From DASZBR01 sp033763845 (GTDB lineage: Bacteria; Pseudomonadota; Gammaproteobacteria; DASZBR01), in contig JANRJR010000036.1 in NCBI GenBank assembly GCA_033763845.1, positions 1 through 14,633 on the forward strand: a stretch of DNA of 14,633 nt, given 5' to 3'. Below the pieces are notes generated by a model. That model had not been told where the DNA came from. It did not search any database and worked only from the letters and a program-made list of their open reading frames with translations. Positions within the stretch are counted from its first letter, which is position 1. Every line of letters begins with the position of its first letter. This document shows positions 14,355-14,633 of the stretch, piece after piece. A program made the translations under genes and the position numbers.

Positions 14355-14633
14355 ATGAAAAAAACTAAACCTAAAAATGTCTTCTATGCTCAATCCGGTG
14401 GTGTGACTTCTGTTATTAATGCATCGGCGTGTGGTGTCATAGAAACCGCTCGTAAATACAAAAATATTTTTGGAAAAGTCTACGCGGGTCACAATGGCAT
14501 TATTGGTGCGTTAAATGATGATTTAATCGATACCAGTAAAATATCCGCAAAAATCATTGCGGGCTTGCGTTATACACCTGCAGGTGCTTTTGGATCGTGT
14601 CGTTATAAATTAAAGGGTTTGCAAGAAAACAAA
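14355..14633 (+). CDS. pfp: Pyrophosphate-type 6-phosphofructokinase, N-terminal part (runs off the window)
   Basis: The first 93 codons are open to the window edge. They begin MKKTKPKNVFYAQSGG and contain SGGVTSVINASACGVI (residues 14-29), a GHNGIIGAL segment and TPAGAFGSCRYKL near the end. This combination is typical of the PPi-dependent phosphofructokinase clade (group II PfkA) rather than ATP-type E. coli PfkA. The enzyme interconverts fructose 6-phosphate and fructose 1,6-bisphosphate, with PPi as the phosphoryl donor. The residues that decide PPi against ATP use (GGDD against GGDG) lie beyond the window, so donor specificity is inferred from the N-terminus. AGGAG at 14343-14347, inside nudC, gives a strong Shine-Dalgarno seven bases before the ATG. 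Confidence 0.85.
   Translation, partial: MKKTKPKNVFYAQSGGVTSVINASACGVIETARKYKNIFGKVYAGHNGIIGALNDDLIDTSKISAKIIAGLRYTPAGAFGSCRYKLKGLQENK

Noticed and set aside
1..14633. Defence island, prophage, CRISPR or toxin-antitoxin system around the SNF2 helicase
   Set aside because: SNF2 helicases occur in some defence systems, but here the flanking genes are housekeeping (mvaB and comM), with no nuclease, methylase, phospholipase or repeat-spacer array, so a chromosomal single-gene helicase is the simpler reading.

Overview
The window is a gene-dense bacterial chromosome segment of moderate to low G+C (judged by eye). It reads as a gammaproteobacterium: it has ZapD, UbiK, ComM, SecB, HspQ, a NudC-type deNADding enzyme and the yibN-secB-gpsA gene order. 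An AT-leaning genome that also has an HMG-CoA lyase and a pyrophosphate-type phosphofructokinase suggests a Legionellales/Coxiella-like lineage. That placement is inference, not proof. I see no rRNA, tRNA, CRISPR array, transposase, integrase or phage gene, so this looks like core chromosome rather than a mobile island.

Layout. Positions 1-75 hold the hydrophobic tail of a membrane protein. Next come mvaB (99-998) and a SNF2-family helicase (1006-3519) on the + strand. The helicase has no Shine-Dalgarno, but a perfect extended -10 (TGCTATAAT) ends six bases before its ATG, which suggests a leaderless transcript. A short convergent gap (3520-3577) carries a perfect 9-bp hairpin inside a REP-like sequence; with its T tract it is a good terminator for the minus-strand genes. 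The minus-strand unit, in transcription order, is zapD (6118-5348), a short ubiK missed by a 60-residue ORF cut-off (5323-5156), and comM (5089-3578).

From a 57-bp divergent gap at 6119-6175 everything else runs rightward: a UbiH/VisC-type flavin hydroxylase, bcp, gcvT, tolC, hspQ, a yibN-like rhodanese, secB, gpsA, cca, nudC and the start of pfp, which is cut by the window edge. Most junctions are 1-4 bases apart or overlap, so translational coupling and long polycistronic messages are likely. Together the genes cover ubiquinone synthesis (UbiH-type hydroxylase, UbiK), redox and peroxide defence (Bcp), one-carbon and glycerolipid metabolism (GcvT, GpsA), protein export and envelope function (TolC, YibN, SecB), stress proteolysis (HspQ), tRNA 3'-end maturation (Cca), NAD/NAD-RNA turnover (NudC), glycolysis (Pfp), cell division (ZapD) and DNA transactions (SNF2 helicase, ComM).

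I found no convincing new multi-gene system. The interesting signals are departures from the norm within known families: a Cca whose HD phosphohydrolase motifs are deleted, a rhodanese with Asp in place of the catalytic Cys, a TolC with a polybasic C-terminal tail, an N-terminally short UbiK in frame behind the zapD stop codon, a BCP peroxiredoxin without the usual resolving Cys, and the leaderless-looking helicase start.
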